Assembly (NCBI GenBank): GCA_903931945.1
Contig: CAIZEI010000160.1
Location: 1-54,757, forward strand
Length of the DNA stretch: 54,757 bases
DNA from: an uncultured Hyphomicrobiales bacterium
Lineage (GTDB): Bacteria; Pseudomonadota; Alphaproteobacteria; Rhizobiales; Beijerinckiaceae
Reading direction: 5' to 3'
Made by a program: the position numbers and the translations under genes. The notes beneath the pieces are model-generated. The model was not told the DNA's origin. It ran no database searches and saw only the letters and a list, made by a program, of their open reading frames with translations. Shown here piece by piece: positions 26,141 to 35,995 of the stretch. Each line of letters starts with the position of its first letter. The first letter of the stretch is position 1.

Positions 26141-27571
26141 ATGAACAGTGAAGCTCCCGTCGCCCAGCCCACACTGGGCAAGGACGAAATTCGCGTCATC
26201 ATGATCGGTCTCATGGTCGCGATGTTTCCGGGCGCGCTGGATTCGACCATTATCGGGCCAGCCCTGCCGACGATCGGTCGCGACCTTGGCGATATCGGCA
26301 ATCTCGCCTGGATCGCAACCGCGTATCTGCTGGTCTCGACGGCCGTGACGCCGCTCTATGGCAAGTTGAGCGACATCCATGGCCGGCGGATCATGCTGCT
26401 GATCGCGATCGGTCTTTTCGCCTTTGGATCGCTGCTCTGCGCGCTTGCGCCGACCACGATCCTGCTGGCGGCGGCGCGCGCTGTGCAGGGCCTTGGCGGC
26501 GGCGGTCTTGTCTCGCTGGCGATGACCGTCATTGGCGACATCGTGCCGCCGCGCGAACGCCCGCGTTATCAGGTCTATACATCCATGATGTGGACAACCG
26601 CGAGCCTGCTTGGACCTGTAGCGGGCGGTTACCTGGCCGAACGCTGGCATTGGACCGTGATTTTCTGGATCAATCTGCCGCTCTGCGTTGCGTCCTGGCT
26701 GCTGACCGACTCCAAGCTTCGCACATTGCCCCGGCATGAGCGTCCGCACAAACTTGACTATGCCGGCGCTGTGCTGATCGTCGTCGCCTCGGCGTTGCTG
26801 CAACTCACGTTGAGCTGGGGGGGAACGCATTACGGCTGGACATCGCCGACGATCCTGGGTCTGGGCGCCGCAACGATCGTCTTTTGCGGGCTCTTCGTCT
26901 GGCGGCTTGCAGTCGCCGAGGAGCCGCTGATTCCCTATCGCCTGCTGTCAAACCGGATCATTCGATTCGGCGCGACCTCGGTTGGCGTCACCATGGCGAT
27001 CTATGTGGCGCTGACGATCTATGTCCCGGTGTTTCTCGAAAGCGTTCGCGGTTTCTCGGCCAGCCATTCCGGCCTTGCGCTGCTGCCGTTGACCGCCTGC
27101 TCGACGATTGGCGCGGTCAGCGCGGGCCGGGCGATGATTCACATCAGGCGGTACAAACTGGTGGCGATGTTTGGCCTCACAATGGCGGCCGTGGGCCTGG
27201 CGCCGCTTTTCCTCTGGCCGCTTGATCTCTCGATCACGCAATTTGAGATTCTGCTCGGCGTTGTCAGCATCGGCGTTGGCGCCGTGTTTCCAATCACAAC
27301 GGTCTCGATCCAGAATTCCGTCGCGCGCCACGATCTGGGCACGGCAATGTCGTTGATCACTTTCGCGCGCAATCTTGGCGCGGCGGTTGGCGTTGCTCTG
27401 TTTGGCGTCGTGGTCGCGATGGCGCCGCCTGCGACCGATGGCGCTGCGGCTGTCGGCGACGTGTTCCGATATGTGTTTCTGGTGGGCGCTTGCGGCTATG
27501 GCCTGGCGCTCATCCTGCTGGCTTTTATGGATGAACGCTCGCTGACCGGCGCGTCCGGGCAATTGAAATAA
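26141..27571 (+). CDS. MFS transporter, DHA2 (14-TM) drug-exporter type
   Basis: Inner-membrane proton-coupled exporter, 476 aa. The conserved loop motif DRxGRR-like sequence is seen as GKLSDIHGRRIMLL after helix 2. The DHA signature at helix 1 is ALDSTIIGPALPTIGRDLG. Motif C-like LLGPVAGGYLAERWHWTVIFWINLP is followed by helix 6. About 14 hydrophobic segments can be counted, as in the EmrB/QacA group. There is no linked emrA-type adaptor or regulator. The substrate is not predictable. It follows the isomerase by 96 bases and is convergent with cobaltochelatase cobT. Confidence 0.9.
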   Translation: MNSEAPVAQPTLGKDEIRVIMIGLMVAMFPGALDSTIIGPALPTIGRDLGDIGNLAWIATAYLLVSTAVTPLYGKLSDIHGRRIMLLIAIGLFAFGSLLCALAPTTILLAAARAVQGLGGGGLVSLAMTVIGDIVPPRERPRYQVYTSMMWTTASLLGPVAGGYLAERWHWTVIFWINLPLCVASWLLTDSKLRTLPRHERPHKLDYAGAVLIVVASALLQLTLSWGGTHYGWTSPTILGLGAATIVFCGLFVWRLAVAEEPLIPYRLLSNRIIRFGATSVGVTMAIYVALTIYVPVFLESVRGFSASHSGLALLPLTACSTIGAVSAGRAMIHIRRYKLVAMFGLTMAAVGLAPLFLWPLDLSITQFEILLGVVSIGVGAVFPITTVSIQNSVARHDLGTAMSLITFARNLGAAVGVALFGVVVAMAPPATDGAAAVGDVFRYVFLVGACGYGLALILLAFMDERSLTGASGQLK

Positions 27572-27596
27572 TCGCCTCGACGCAGGGTCGATGAAC

Positions 27597-29594
27597 TCAG
27601 CGCACAGACACCTTCACCGGTTTTGACGCGCGGGATTCCTTTCTAACCGGAACGACCGCAGGCGCCGGCGTGCGGCGTCTCTGAGGCGCAGGCGCCTTTT
27701 GCGCGGGCGCGTTCTCGTCAAAAAGCTCGGCGAGCTTGTCAGTCATCGCGCCGCCAAGTTCCTCCGCATCGACGATCGTCACCGCACGGCGATAATAGCG
27801 CGTGACATCGTGACCAATGCCGATGGCGATGAGCTCGATCGGCGAACGCTCCTCGATTTCCTCGATCACATAGCGCAAATGCTTTTCAAGATAGTTGCCG
27901 GCGTTGACCGATAGCGTGGAATCGTCCACCGGCGCGCCATCGGAAATCATCATCAGGATGCGGCGTTGTTCGGTGCGCGCCAGCAGCCTCTTGTAGGCCC
28001 AGTCCAGCGCCTCGCCATCGATGTTTTCTTTCAGCAGGCCCTCGCGCATCATCAGCCCGAGATTGCGACGCGCGCGGCGCCATGGCGCATCCGCCGATTT
28101 GTAGATGATATGCCTGAGATCGTTGAGGCGACCCGGAGCTGGCGGCTTGCCCGCCTGCAGCCAGGCTTCCCGGGATTGCCCGCCTTTCCACGCCTTGGTG
28201 GTGAAGCCGAGAATTTCCACTTTCACGCCGCAGCGCTCCAGCGTGCGGGCCAGAATATCGGCGCATGTAGCCGCGACCGTGATCGGCCTGCCGCGCATTG
28301 AACCGGAATTGTCCAGCACCAGGGTCACGACAGTATCGCGGAAGTTCATGTCCTTCTCACGCTTGAAGGACAGCGGCGAGAATTGCCCGCGCATGTCGTC
28401 GATAACGACGCGCGTCAGCCGCGAGGGATCGAGCAGCCCCTCTTCAATATCGAACTCCCAGGCGCGGCTCTGCTGCGCCATGAGTTTGCGCTGCAGCCGG
28501 TTGGCCAGTCGCGCCACAATGCTCGACATGTTTTGCAGTTGCTTGTCGAGATAAGCGCGCAGGCGCTCCAGCTCTTCAGGTTCGCAGAGCTCTTCGGCAT
28601 TGATCGTCTCGTCGAACTTCTGGGTGAAGGCCTTGTAGTCGGGGCCGCGATTTTCAAGCACGCCATGAATCGGCGGACGTCGACTTTCGGAGGCTTCGTC
28701 CGCCTCGCCCTCCTCCGAATCCTCGGGAAATTCGCCGGCGGGCGCCTCATCGGCGTCCATCTCGCCGTCCTGCATCTCGTCGTCGGAGCCATCAGCCGAT
28801 TCCATATCGACCGGCGTGCCGTCCTCGTCCTGTTCGCCCTCGCTGTCGGCTTCCTGTTGCTGATCGTTTGGCTCGTCGTCGCCATCCTCATCGCCGGTGT
28901 CGTCGTGATCGAGGGCGTCCTCCTGCATCATGTCGAGCGACTGCAAAAGTTTTTGCACGGCCCTGCCAAAGGACCGCTGGTCCTCCATCGATTGCGAGAG
29001 CATGTCGAGCTCGCGCCCGGCGCGATCTTCGATGATCGGGCGCCAGAGTTCGACGATCTTTTCCGCAGCGCGGGGAGGAGCAAGCCCCGTCAGACGTTCG
29101 CGCACCATCAAGGCGACAGCGTCTTCAAGCGGCGCGTCATTCTTGTCATTGACGCCGCCGAAATTACCGCGCTGGTATTTATCCTCCAGCATTGCGGAAA
29201 GATTGCCGGCGACGCCAAGCATCCTTTGCGCGCCAATCGCCTCAACGCGCGATTGCTCGACCGCTTCAAAGACTGCGCGCGCCTCCTGGCCTTTTGGAGC
29301 GAGGCGGTTATGGATGGCCGTGTCATGGCAAGCGAGCCGCAACGCCATCGAATCGGCATGGCCGCGCATGATCGCAGTCTCGGCGGCTGTGGGTTTGCGC
29401 GAGGGTTCCGGCAGCCGCGCCTTGGCGGCGTCGCCGGTTCCAATCAGGGACGGTTTGTCGGATGCAAACGTGACTTCCATTTCGGGCGTGCGGGCCATGG
29501 CGCGCAAGCAACCCGCGACGGCGCGCTTGATTGGTTCGGCGGGGGAGGCCTGGGGCTGGCCGGGCTTGCGATTGGAAGAGGGAGGAGTGCTCAT
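27597..29594 (-). CDS. cobT: Aerobic cobaltochelatase subunit CobT
   Basis: Large VWA subunit of the ATP-dependent CobNST complex, which inserts cobalt into hydrogenobyrinate diamide in the oxygen-dependent B12 pathway; 665 aa. The N-terminal third is helical. A strongly acidic region (about 225-300, runs of Asp/Glu with Gln/Ser) follows. The C-terminal von Willebrand A domain carries the MIDAS motif DNSGS (in VLDNSGSM) and the downstream [11 protein letters not shown]. cobS and cobN are not in the window. Its ATG overlaps the stop of the upstream HAD gene (ATGA), so it is translationally coupled to it. Confidence 0.95.
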   Translation of the reverse strand: MSTPPSSNRKPGQPQASPAEPIKRAVAGCLRAMARTPEMEVTFASDKPSLIGTGDAAKARLPEPSRKPTAAETAIMRGHADSMALRLACHDTAIHNRLAPKGQEARAVFEAVEQSRVEAIGAQRMLGVAGNLSAMLEDKYQRGNFGGVNDKNDAPLEDAVALMVRERLTGLAPPRAAEKIVELWRPIIEDRAGRELDMLSQSMEDQRSFGRAVQKLLQSLDMMQEDALDHDDTGDEDGDDEPNDQQQEADSEGEQDEDGTPVDMESADGSDDEMQDGEMDADEAPAGEFPEDSEEGEADEASESRRPPIHGVLENRGPDYKAFTQKFDETINAEELCEPEELERLRAYLDKQLQNMSSIVARLANRLQRKLMAQQSRAWEFDIEEGLLDPSRLTRVVIDDMRGQFSPLSFKREKDMNFRDTVVTLVLDNSGSMRGRPITVAATCADILARTLERCGVKVEILGFTTKAWKGGQSREAWLQAGKPPAPGRLNDLRHIIYKSADAPWRRARRNLGLMMREGLLKENIDGEALDWAYKRLLARTEQRRILMMISDGAPVDDSTLSVNAGNYLEKHLRYVIEEIEERSPIELIAIGIGHDVTRYYRRAVTIVDAEELGGAMTDKLAELFDENAPAQKAPAPQRRRTPAPAVVPVRKESRASKPVKVSVR

Positions 29595-30292
29595 GCCGGC
29601 AATATATCAGCCAGTGCGAGCAAGTCACGCGCCGCGATATCGACGGGCCCGGAGGGTCGGGCCTCGCCGCGTCCCGGTCCATTTTCATCGGGTCTGGCAA
29701 TATGGATGGTTTTGAGACCGCGCGCCGCCGCCGCCTGAAGGTCGCGCGTATGGGCGGCGACCATGGCGCATTCCTCGGGTCTGAGATCGAAGGCGGCGCA
29801 GGCGGCGTCATACACTCTGGCGTTGGTTTTGTAATCCTGCGCGATGTCCGCGCCGAGGATGGCGTCCCAGCAGACGCCGTTGTGGCGGGCAAGGTCCGCC
29901 ATCAGGCTGATATTGCCATTGGAGACCGGCGCGATCAGCGCTTTTCCGCGCAGCCGCCGCAACCCTTCCACGACGTCCGGCCAGGCGTCCAGTTTCCGCC
30001 ATGCGCGCAGCGAAAGTTCTGAAATGGTCGAATCAGGTAAATCGTGGACGCTAAATTCGCGCAGAATTTTCACCAGATTTTCGCGGTGGAGAACATCGAG
30101 CTTCACATAGGCGCGCGCGCCCGAGCGCACCTCTTCCATGGCGGGCTGATAGCGGTTGCGCCAGCTTTCGGCGAAGGCGAGCCAGTCGAGCGTGTAACCG
30201 AGCGGCGCCAGGGTGAGAGCCGATTCCCGGGCAACGCTCGTGCGCCAGTCCACCAGCGTTCCGAAAACATCGAAGAAAAGAGCCTTGACCAT
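29591..30292 (-). CDS. HAD hydrolase, 2-haloacid dehalogenase type II-like
   Basis: A 233-residue haloacid-dehalogenase-fold hydrolase. Motif I is [14 protein letters not shown] with nucleophile D8. Motif II is APVSNGN, the Ser-Asn pair typical of L-2-haloacid dehalogenases. A lysine follows in [12 protein letters not shown], and the last acidic motif lies near MVAAHTRDL. The WRT after motif I also fits the dehalogenase subgroup. True substrate uncertain: many such proteins act on small phosphates or haloacids. ATG 30292 is the natural start. Its stop overlaps the cobaltochelatase start by 4 bases, so the genes form an operon though no functional tie is evident. Confidence 0.87.
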   Translation of the reverse strand: MVKALFFDVFGTLVDWRTSVARESALTLAPLGYTLDWLAFAESWRNRYQPAMEEVRSGARAYVKLDVLHRENLVKILREFSVHDLPDSTISELSLRAWRKLDAWPDVVEGLRRLRGKALIAPVSNGNISLMADLARHNGVCWDAILGADIAQDYKTNARVYDAACAAFDLRPEECAMVAAHTRDLQAAAARGLKTIHIARPDENGPGRGEARPSGPVDIAARDLLALADILPA

Positions 30293-30433
30293 TCTCAAAT
30301 TCCTGCGCCCTGGAGCTTGACCGCGCGATGCGTTTGTTGCGTTGTCGGGACGTTTCCGCCGGCCAATATAGGCTTGAAGCGAGTGGGCGTGAACTGGCCC
30401 GCACGAATGCGCCGAGACACAGGGAGACCCACG

Positions 30434-31456
30434 TTGAAGATAGCCCTCACTCTGTCGGCAATCGTATTGGCCCTTCCGCCGCTTTGCGCGCGCGCGGCCA
30501 GTCCCGAACTCATTGCCGCAGCCAAGAAGGAAGGCGAAGTCGTCTGGTACACGGTGCAAACGATTCCCCAGATCGTTACGCCGTTGGTCGCGGCCTTTGA
30601 AAAAGCCTACGGCGTCAAGGTGACTTACGTCCGCGCCAATTCATCCGATGTCGCGCTGCGCGTGCTGAATGAAGCCAAGGCTGGCCGCACCCTGTCGGAT
30701 GTCATCGATGGCACGAATACAACCCCGATATTGCAGCGTGAAAATCTGGTGGCGTCATGGACGCCGGATGTCGCGGCAAGCTGGCCGGCATCGCTGGTGG
30801 ATTCGCAAAAATACTGGGCGGCGACAAATTTTTTCGTCAACACGATCGGGATCAACACCGACCTCGTACCGCCCGCGCTTGAACCCAAATCCTGGGACGA
30901 TCTTCTCGATCCCCGATGGAAGGGCCGCTTGGCCTGGGGCTCAACGGCGTCGAGTTCCGCCGGACCGGGGTTTGTCGGCCTGATGTTGAAAGAACGGGGG
31001 GAGGCAAGCGCCCGCGCCTTACTGCAAAAGCTTGCAAAGCAGAATATCGCAGCCATCCCGGTCGCCGCGCGGCAGGTGCTCGATCAGGTGATCGCAGGCG
31101 AATACGCCATGGGCCTGATGATGTTCAACCATCATGCTGTCATCAGCGCGGCGCAGGGCGCGCCGGTGAAGTGGTTGCCGATCAGTCCGGCGATGGTCAC
31201 GCTCAACGTGGCCTCATTGACCCGCAACGCGCCGCATCCAAACGCCGGCAAACTGTTCTTCGACTTCATGATATCGGAAGCCGGTCAGACCATTTTCCGG
31301 AATACCGACTATCTCCCGGCGAATCCGGAAGTCGCCGCAAAAGATCCCTCGCTCATTCCCGACGGAGTCAAGTTCAAGGGCCTGACCTTTTCGCCGCAGG
31401 AGGTGGATCGCAACATGAACGACTGGGACAGGATTTTTCGCGATATTTTCCAGTAG
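30434..31456 (+). CDS. Periplasmic extracellular solute-binding protein, iron(III)-type fold
   Basis: A 340-residue ABC receptor of the FbpA/AfuA-like class. It has a signal peptide (LKIALTLSAIVLALPPLCARA) and then SPELIAAAKKEGEVVWYTV, the usual opening. Other blocks are FEKAYGVKVTYVRANSSDVALRVLNEA, WDDLLDPRWKGRLAW and NAPHPNAGKLFFDFMISEAGQ. I chose TTG 30434 because it has AGGGAG eight bases upstream and places the signal peptide at the terminus; ATG 30407 lacks a ribosome site. The paired tyrosines that bind iron in FbpA are not obvious, so the ligand may be something else. No permease or ATPase genes are adjacent. Confidence 0.85.
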   Translation: MKIALTLSAIVLALPPLCARAASPELIAAAKKEGEVVWYTVQTIPQIVTPLVAAFEKAYGVKVTYVRANSSDVALRVLNEAKAGRTLSDVIDGTNTTPILQRENLVASWTPDVAASWPASLVDSQKYWAATNFFVNTIGINTDLVPPALEPKSWDDLLDPRWKGRLAWGSTASSSAGPGFVGLMLKERGEASARALLQKLAKQNIAAIPVAARQVLDQVIAGEYAMGLMMFNHHAVISAAQGAPVKWLPISPAMVTLNVASLTRNAPHPNAGKLFFDFMISEAGQTIFRNTDYLPANPEVAAKDPSLIPDGVKFKGLTFSPQEVDRNMNDWDRIFRDIFQ

Positions 31457-31505
31457 CATTCGCGCGGCTTGCGCCACGCGATTGCGTCAGACCCTGTATT
31501 CCAGC

Positions 31506-31838
31506 TTACTCGCAGACCCGCACGCGGCGGCGCATCCAGCGATAGCCGTTCCAGACGTCTTCCGGTTCGAACCAGCAACGCGGGCCGGGCTCAGCATAAA
31601 CCGGGGCCGGTCCGTAAGACGGCCCATAATAGGGATAGGGATTGGCCGCTCCGGCGATAAGTGCGCCAGCAGCGACGCCGCCCAGAATGCCTGCCGCCAC
31701 GCCGGGCCCGCCCCAGCCCCGCCCGCCGCGCCGCCATTGCGCTGAGGCATCGCCAGCGCTCAAGGCCACCGCGCTCACGCCCAGCGCTGCAATCAAAGCG
31801 CCGCGTGAAAACACCTTTGCAAAGTCAAAACCAGCCAT
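31506..31838 (-). CDS. Small secreted Gly/Pro/Tyr-rich protein
   Basis: A 110-residue protein of unknown function. A signal peptide (about 1-34, ending GDASAQ) is followed by WRRGGRGWGGPG, a glycine/alanine helix or membrane-like stretch (GVAAGILGGVAAGALIAGAA), then YPYYGPSYGPAPVY. A short conserved-looking C-terminus has two cysteines (RCWFEPEDVWNGYRWMRRRVRVCE). Short proteins of this composition are frequent in rhizobial relatives and are probably periplasmic or envelope-bound. Clear RBS AAGGAGG lies just before the start. Confidence 0.8.
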   Translation of the reverse strand: MAGFDFAKVFSRGALIAALGVSAVALSAGDASAQWRRGGRGWGGPGVAAGILGGVAAGALIAGAANPYPYYGPSYGPAPVYAEPGPRCWFEPEDVWNGYRWMRRRVRVCE

Positions 31839-32038
31839 CGCAACCTCCTTAGCCGCCCGGATCGGGCCAGCCTGCGAAAACGTTCACAAAACAGCCCCGG
31901 AACAAGACTGCTCCGGGACGGTTAAATATCCCCTAGGCTGGCAAAACGGCAAAATCGCGGCCAAGCGCGAGCCGAGAACCGCCGTTCCCTTTCCAACGAA
32001 CTTTCGCTAAAAAGCATGCGACTTTCATTGAGGCAGAA

Positions 32039-33658
32039 ATGATGACCTATCGCCACGCGCCGCTGTTTCCTCTTGGCAAGGATGAAACGCCTTATCGCAA
32101 GCTCAGCGATGAGGGCGTCAAGGTCGAGAAACTGGGCGACCGCGAGATTGTGACCGTCAGCCGGGAGGCCATCCGGCTGCTGGCGGACACTGCGATGGCC
32201 GATATCAATCACCTCCTGCGTCCCGCGCATCTGGCGCAGCTCGCCAGAATTCTTAAAGACCCCGAGGCGACGTCGAATGATCGTTTTGTCGCCTTTGACC
32301 TCCTGAAGAACGCCAATATCGCCGCAGGCGGCGTTTTACCGATGTGTCAGGACACGGGCACGGCGATCGTCATGGGCAAGAAAGGCCGCGCCATCTGGAC
32401 CGATGGCCAGGATGAAAGCGCCATCGCGGAGGGGATTCGCGACGCCTATGAGCGCAAGAACCTGCGCTATTCGCAACTCGCGGCGCTGTCGATGTTCGAG
32501 GAGAAAAACACCGGCGACAATCTGCCCGCGCAGATTGAAATCTATAGCGAAGGCGAGGACGCCTACACGTTCCTGTTCATCGCCAAGGGCGGCGGCTCCG
32601 CCAACAAGACCTATCTTTATCAGGGCACGCCATCGCTGCTCACCCATGACCGGCTGGTCGCCTTCCTGAAAGAAAAAATTCTGACCCTCGGGACCGCAGC
32701 CTGCCCGCCCTATCATCTGGCCATTGTCATCGGCGGAACCTCGGCGGAGCTAAACCTGAAGACCGTCAAGCTGGCCTCGACGAAATATCTCGACGCCCTT
32801 CCGACCGCCGGCGGGGAAGATGGCCATGCCTTCCGAGACCTTGCAATGGAAGCGGAAATTCACAAACTGACCCAGCAACTGGGCGTCGGAGCGCAGTTCG
32901 GCGGCAAATATTTTTGTCATGACGTGCGCGTGGTGCGGCTTCCGCGCCACGGGGCCTCGCTGCCGATCGGCATCGGCGTCTCCTGCTCGGCGGATCGTCA
33001 GGCGAAGGGCAAGATCACGCGGGATGGGGTGTTTCTTGAGGCGCTGGAGCGCGACCCCGCCCGCTTCATGCCTGCCGTCGATGAAGCCAGACTTGGCGGC
33101 GATGTGGTGGAGATCGATCTCAACCGGCCCATGAAGGACATCCTTGCGACGCTGACGAAATATCCAATCAAGACGCGGTTGTCCCTGACCGGTCCGCTGA
33201 TTGTTGCGCGCGACCTGGCGCACGCCAGACTGCGTGAATTGCTGGAGGCGGGTCAACCGCTGCCGGACTATTTCAAAAATCACCCTGTCTATTATGCTGG
33301 CCCCGCCAAGACGCCGGTTGGCATGGCGTCAGGGTCCTTCGGCCCGACAACCGCCGGACGCATGGATTCGTTTGTTGACGCCTTTCAGGCCGCTGGCGGC
33401 TCGATGATCAGCCTTGCCAAGGGCAACCGCTCCAAAGAGGTGCGCGACGCCTGTCAGAAGCATGGCGGCTTCTATCTGGGATCGATTGGCGGCCCGGCGG
33501 CGCGTCTGGCGCAGGATTGCATTCGCAAGGTCGAGACGGTCGCCTATCCCGAACTCGGGATGGAGGCGATCTGGCGGATCGAGGTCGAAAATTTCCCCGC
33601 CTTCATTGTCATCGACGACAAGGGCAATGATTTCTTCAAGGAACTCAACCTGGGCTGA
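32039..33658 (+). CDS. Class I fumarate hydratase (iron-sulfur)
   Basis: Oxygen-sensitive [4Fe-4S] fumarase interconverting fumarate and malate in the citric acid cycle, 539 aa. The N-terminal alpha domain has [19 protein letters not shown], with cluster ligand C103. The family blocks [41 protein letters not shown] and the C-terminal beta-domain [13 protein letters not shown] and [12 protein letters not shown] follow. Alpha and beta parts are fused, as in E. coli FumA/FumB. ATG 32039 or 32042 could start; both are tandem. The 200-base leader holds a short hairpin (CCCGGA 31896-31901 / TCCGGG 31912-31917) of unknown role. Confidence 0.95.
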   Translation: MMTYRHAPLFPLGKDETPYRKLSDEGVKVEKLGDREIVTVSREAIRLLADTAMADINHLLRPAHLAQLARILKDPEATSNDRFVAFDLLKNANIAAGGVLPMCQDTGTAIVMGKKGRAIWTDGQDESAIAEGIRDAYERKNLRYSQLAALSMFEEKNTGDNLPAQIEIYSEGEDAYTFLFIAKGGGSANKTYLYQGTPSLLTHDRLVAFLKEKILTLGTAACPPYHLAIVIGGTSAELNLKTVKLASTKYLDALPTAGGEDGHAFRDLAMEAEIHKLTQQLGVGAQFGGKYFCHDVRVVRLPRHGASLPIGIGVSCSADRQAKGKITRDGVFLEALERDPARFMPAVDEARLGGDVVEIDLNRPMKDILATLTKYPIKTRLSLTGPLIVARDLAHARLRELLEAGQPLPDYFKNHPVYYAGPAKTPVGMASGSFGPTTAGRMDSFVDAFQAAGGSMISLAKGNRSKEVRDACQKHGGFYLGSIGGPAARLAQDCIRKVETVAYPELGMEAIWRIEVENFPAFIVIDDKGNDFFKELNLG

Positions 33659-33668
33659 GGCGGCCCTG

Positions 33669-33812
33669 TCAGAAAACCTGATAGCCGTTCAGATAGACAT
33701 AGGACGAGGCCAGTCCGACGATGATGCCGGTGATCATCATGCGCGTCACCCAGAAGTTCCTTGGCTGTGGCGCCGGCGGCTCATCGGCAAAAAGTATGGT
33801 TCGCTTGCTCAT
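33669..33812 (-). CDS. Small single-pass membrane protein, 47 aa
   Basis: A short open frame just downstream of the fumarase, on the opposite strand, reads MSKRTILFADEPPAPQPRNF, then WVTRMMITGIIVGLASSYVYLNG and QVF. The Pro-rich N-terminal part and one hydrophobic helix (about residues 24-42) suggest a small inner-membrane protein with the N-terminus in the cytoplasm (positive-inside: K3, R4, R18, R24). ATG 33812 is preceded by GGGATTGCCG. Codon choice is ordinary. No family recognised. Small size makes this less certain than the larger genes. Confidence 0.55.
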   Translation of the reverse strand: MSKRTILFADEPPAPQPRNFWVTRMMITGIIVGLASSYVYLNGYQVF

Positions 33813-33920
33813 CGGCAATCCCCGGTTGGCCCAACCCCAGCGTTGAGATTGTTACCTATGGGAAATTCCCGAATTCCGGGTTAATATTAATGCTTGAATA
33901 ATAGCTTTGCAGACCTGAAA

Positions 33921-33966
33921 GGAGCCGGGCTGCCCGCGATACGGCGACCCGGCTCCCCAGGGATCG
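33921..33966 (-). terminator. Terminator hairpin after the ThDP-enzyme gene
   Basis: A perfect 9-bp stem, GGAGCCGGG (33921-33929) and CCCGGCTCC (33958-33966), with a 28-base loop that can itself fold, begins 8 bases past the stop of the minus-strand ThDP enzyme gene. Read on the minus strand it is followed by TTTC. It is a reasonable intrinsic terminator. Confidence 0.6.
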
Positions 33967-33974
33967 AACCAGGC

Positions 33975-35744
33975 TCACTCGGTCTTGCGGTCCTCAATGG
34001 TCGAGCGCGCCGTCCGCTCCTGGCCCGGATTGATGTGAACGTCGATAACCGCGACCTTGCCAGCCAATAAAGCTTCATGGCCCTTCTTGATCGCCGCCTC
34101 AAGTTCGGCGGGGCTTGTCACCGGTCCGATGCCGACTGCGCCATAGGAGGTCGAGAGCGCAGCGATATCGACTTCCGGCGAGGCAATGCTCTGACCGATC
34201 CAGCGGTTGGAGACGGGCCGGTTGCGGCGACGCGCCACTGTTTCCTGATGCAGCTCATCGTTGAAATAGGAGCGGTTGTTGTTGATCAGCACAAGCAGGG
34301 GAACTTGCGCGCGCACCGCGCTCCAGACAGCGCTCGCGCCCATCAGGAAGTCGCCATCGCCAAGCACCGAAACCGTGAGGCGGTCGCGCGTGCTATTGGC
34401 GAGCGCGGCGCCTGTAGAAATACCGGGCCCCGAGCCAAGCCCGCCGCCGCCATCCTTGCCAAGATAGGCGTTCGGAGAGTGGAACGGCCAGAGGTCGCAG
34501 GCCCAGCCGCGGCAGACCGAGGCGAGCGTCACTTTTTCCGGGTCGGAGAAGGCCGCGCGCAGCATACGACCGACCGTGCGCATGGAAATCCGGCTCGGGT
34601 CTTCCGTCCGCTTCTTGCCGGGCAGCTTGTCGCGCCAGGGCGCCTTGGCGGGACCGGGGCCGAGCGCTTCCAGCAAGTCATCGACCACGCTGTCATTGCC
34701 CGCCGCCATGAACACATCCATCTGCGCCAGCGCCATGTAATTCATGTGCGCGCCGTTGTGCAGGGTATGGTCGAGCGAATTGGCGATGACCCGCGCCGGC
34801 GCCTCGGGCAGGCCCTTGGTGGCGCGGACGGCGCCGCCAAGATCGACCCAGTCGAGCGACAGGATGACATCGGCCTCGCCAACAACCGCGCGGGTTTCCG
34901 GCTCGAACTGGTTGAAGGGTTCGGCCACATGGGCGGGATGGTCGGTCGGGAAGCACGCGCGGAGCTTGAGATCCGTCATGACAATCGCGCCAAGCCGTTC
35001 GACCAGCTGCACGCGTTTGTTCCAGGCCTCCATCGACAGGCCGCAGCGGCCCATCAGGACCACCGGGCGTTTGGCGCTTTTCAGCAAAGCTGCTGCCCTG
35101 GCGATGGCGTCCTTCGCGGGGCGTGCGGGCGTCGGAGGCTGATAGCGTGCGAGATCCGGCCATTCGATCGGACGCTCCAGAGAGGCTTCCTGCAAGCCGG
35201 CGTCGAGCACAATATAGACTGGCGCCGAAGGCTCGGCGCGCGTCAGCATATTGGCGCGGCACATGGCTTCGATGAGCGATTCGGGCGAAGTCGGCTGATT
35301 GTCCCATTTGATGAAATCGCGAATATGGCTCGCCTGATCGGTCGAGGAATGGATCCAGTCGATCCAGGGTCGGCGCTGCGGCGCGTCGAGCGGCCCGGTC
35401 GCGCCCAGAACAAACATCGGCGCGCGGTCGCACCAGGCGTTGTAAAGCGACATCATGCCATGGAACAAACCAACGTTGGAATGCAGCACGCAGGCCATTG
35501 GCTCGCCGGTCGCCTTGGCGTAGCCATGCGCAATGGCGACCGAATGGTCCTCATGCTGGCACAGCACCATGGACGGCGTCTGGTTGCCCAGATGGTTGAC
35601 GATGGAATCGTGAAAACCGCGATAGCTCGCGCCCGGATTGAGACTGATATAGGGGAATCCGATGCGGCGGAGCATCTGCGCTGCGACATCGCTGCCCCAG
35701 GCGACCTTGTCATCGGGCGCGCCTTCCGGCTTGTCATAATACAT
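33975..35744 (-). CDS. Thiamine-diphosphate-dependent enzyme, acetolactate-synthase-like
   Basis: A 589-residue cytoplasmic ThDP enzyme of the decarboxylase/carboligase superfamily. The PYR domain has the activating Glu in LCQHEDHSVAIAHGYAKATG (E65). A central Rossmann-like domain contains RPVVLMGRCG. The PP domain has the ThDP/Mg motif GDGDFLMGASAVW ending in INNN, 28 residues after the first Gly. Acetolactate synthase itself is not indicated because no small subunit gene follows, and the sequence differs around the substrate site. ATG 35744 with AAAGG upstream gives the natural start. It is divergent from an acyl-CoA ligase, 251 bases apart, hinting at a 2-keto- or acyl-acid pathway. Confidence 0.87.
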   Translation of the reverse strand: MYYDKPEGAPDDKVAWGSDVAAQMLRRIGFPYISLNPGASYRGFHDSIVNHLGNQTPSMVLCQHEDHSVAIAHGYAKATGEPMACVLHSNVGLFHGMMSLYNAWCDRAPMFVLGATGPLDAPQRRPWIDWIHSSTDQASHIRDFIKWDNQPTSPESLIEAMCRANMLTRAEPSAPVYIVLDAGLQEASLERPIEWPDLARYQPPTPARPAKDAIARAAALLKSAKRPVVLMGRCGLSMEAWNKRVQLVERLGAIVMTDLKLRACFPTDHPAHVAEPFNQFEPETRAVVGEADVILSLDWVDLGGAVRATKGLPEAPARVIANSLDHTLHNGAHMNYMALAQMDVFMAAGNDSVVDDLLEALGPGPAKAPWRDKLPGKKRTEDPSRISMRTVGRMLRAAFSDPEKVTLASVCRGWACDLWPFHSPNAYLGKDGGGGLGSGPGISTGAALANSTRDRLTVSVLGDGDFLMGASAVWSAVRAQVPLLVLINNNRSYFNDELHQETVARRRNRPVSNRWIGQSIASPEVDIAALSTSYGAVGIGPVTSPAELEAAIKKGHEALLAGKVAVIDVHINPGQERTARSTIEDRKTE

Positions 35745-35995
35745 GTTGGGCCTTTCGCTTGGTGGTGAGCGGGGAGAAAAAGCCGCACATCGGGCGCTGA
35801 CAATATGCACGCGATATCGCTGGCGAAGTGTCTTCCCTTGTTTCCTCTGGGGTGAATCGATCTTTTGGCCGGACAAAGCGCTACGCTCGCGCGCTCCGCC
35901 TTCCACGTTCGTCTAATATGGATTGAGGGGGCAGGCAATGGCCGGAATGCACGTGCGCCTCTTGCGCTCAGGCATTGCCCGCGCCACGATGCGCC

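Noticed and set aside
34077-35768. 563-codon plus-strand open frame opposite the ThDP enzyme
   Set aside because: Same kind of shadow; the minus strand has the ThDP motif and activating Glu.
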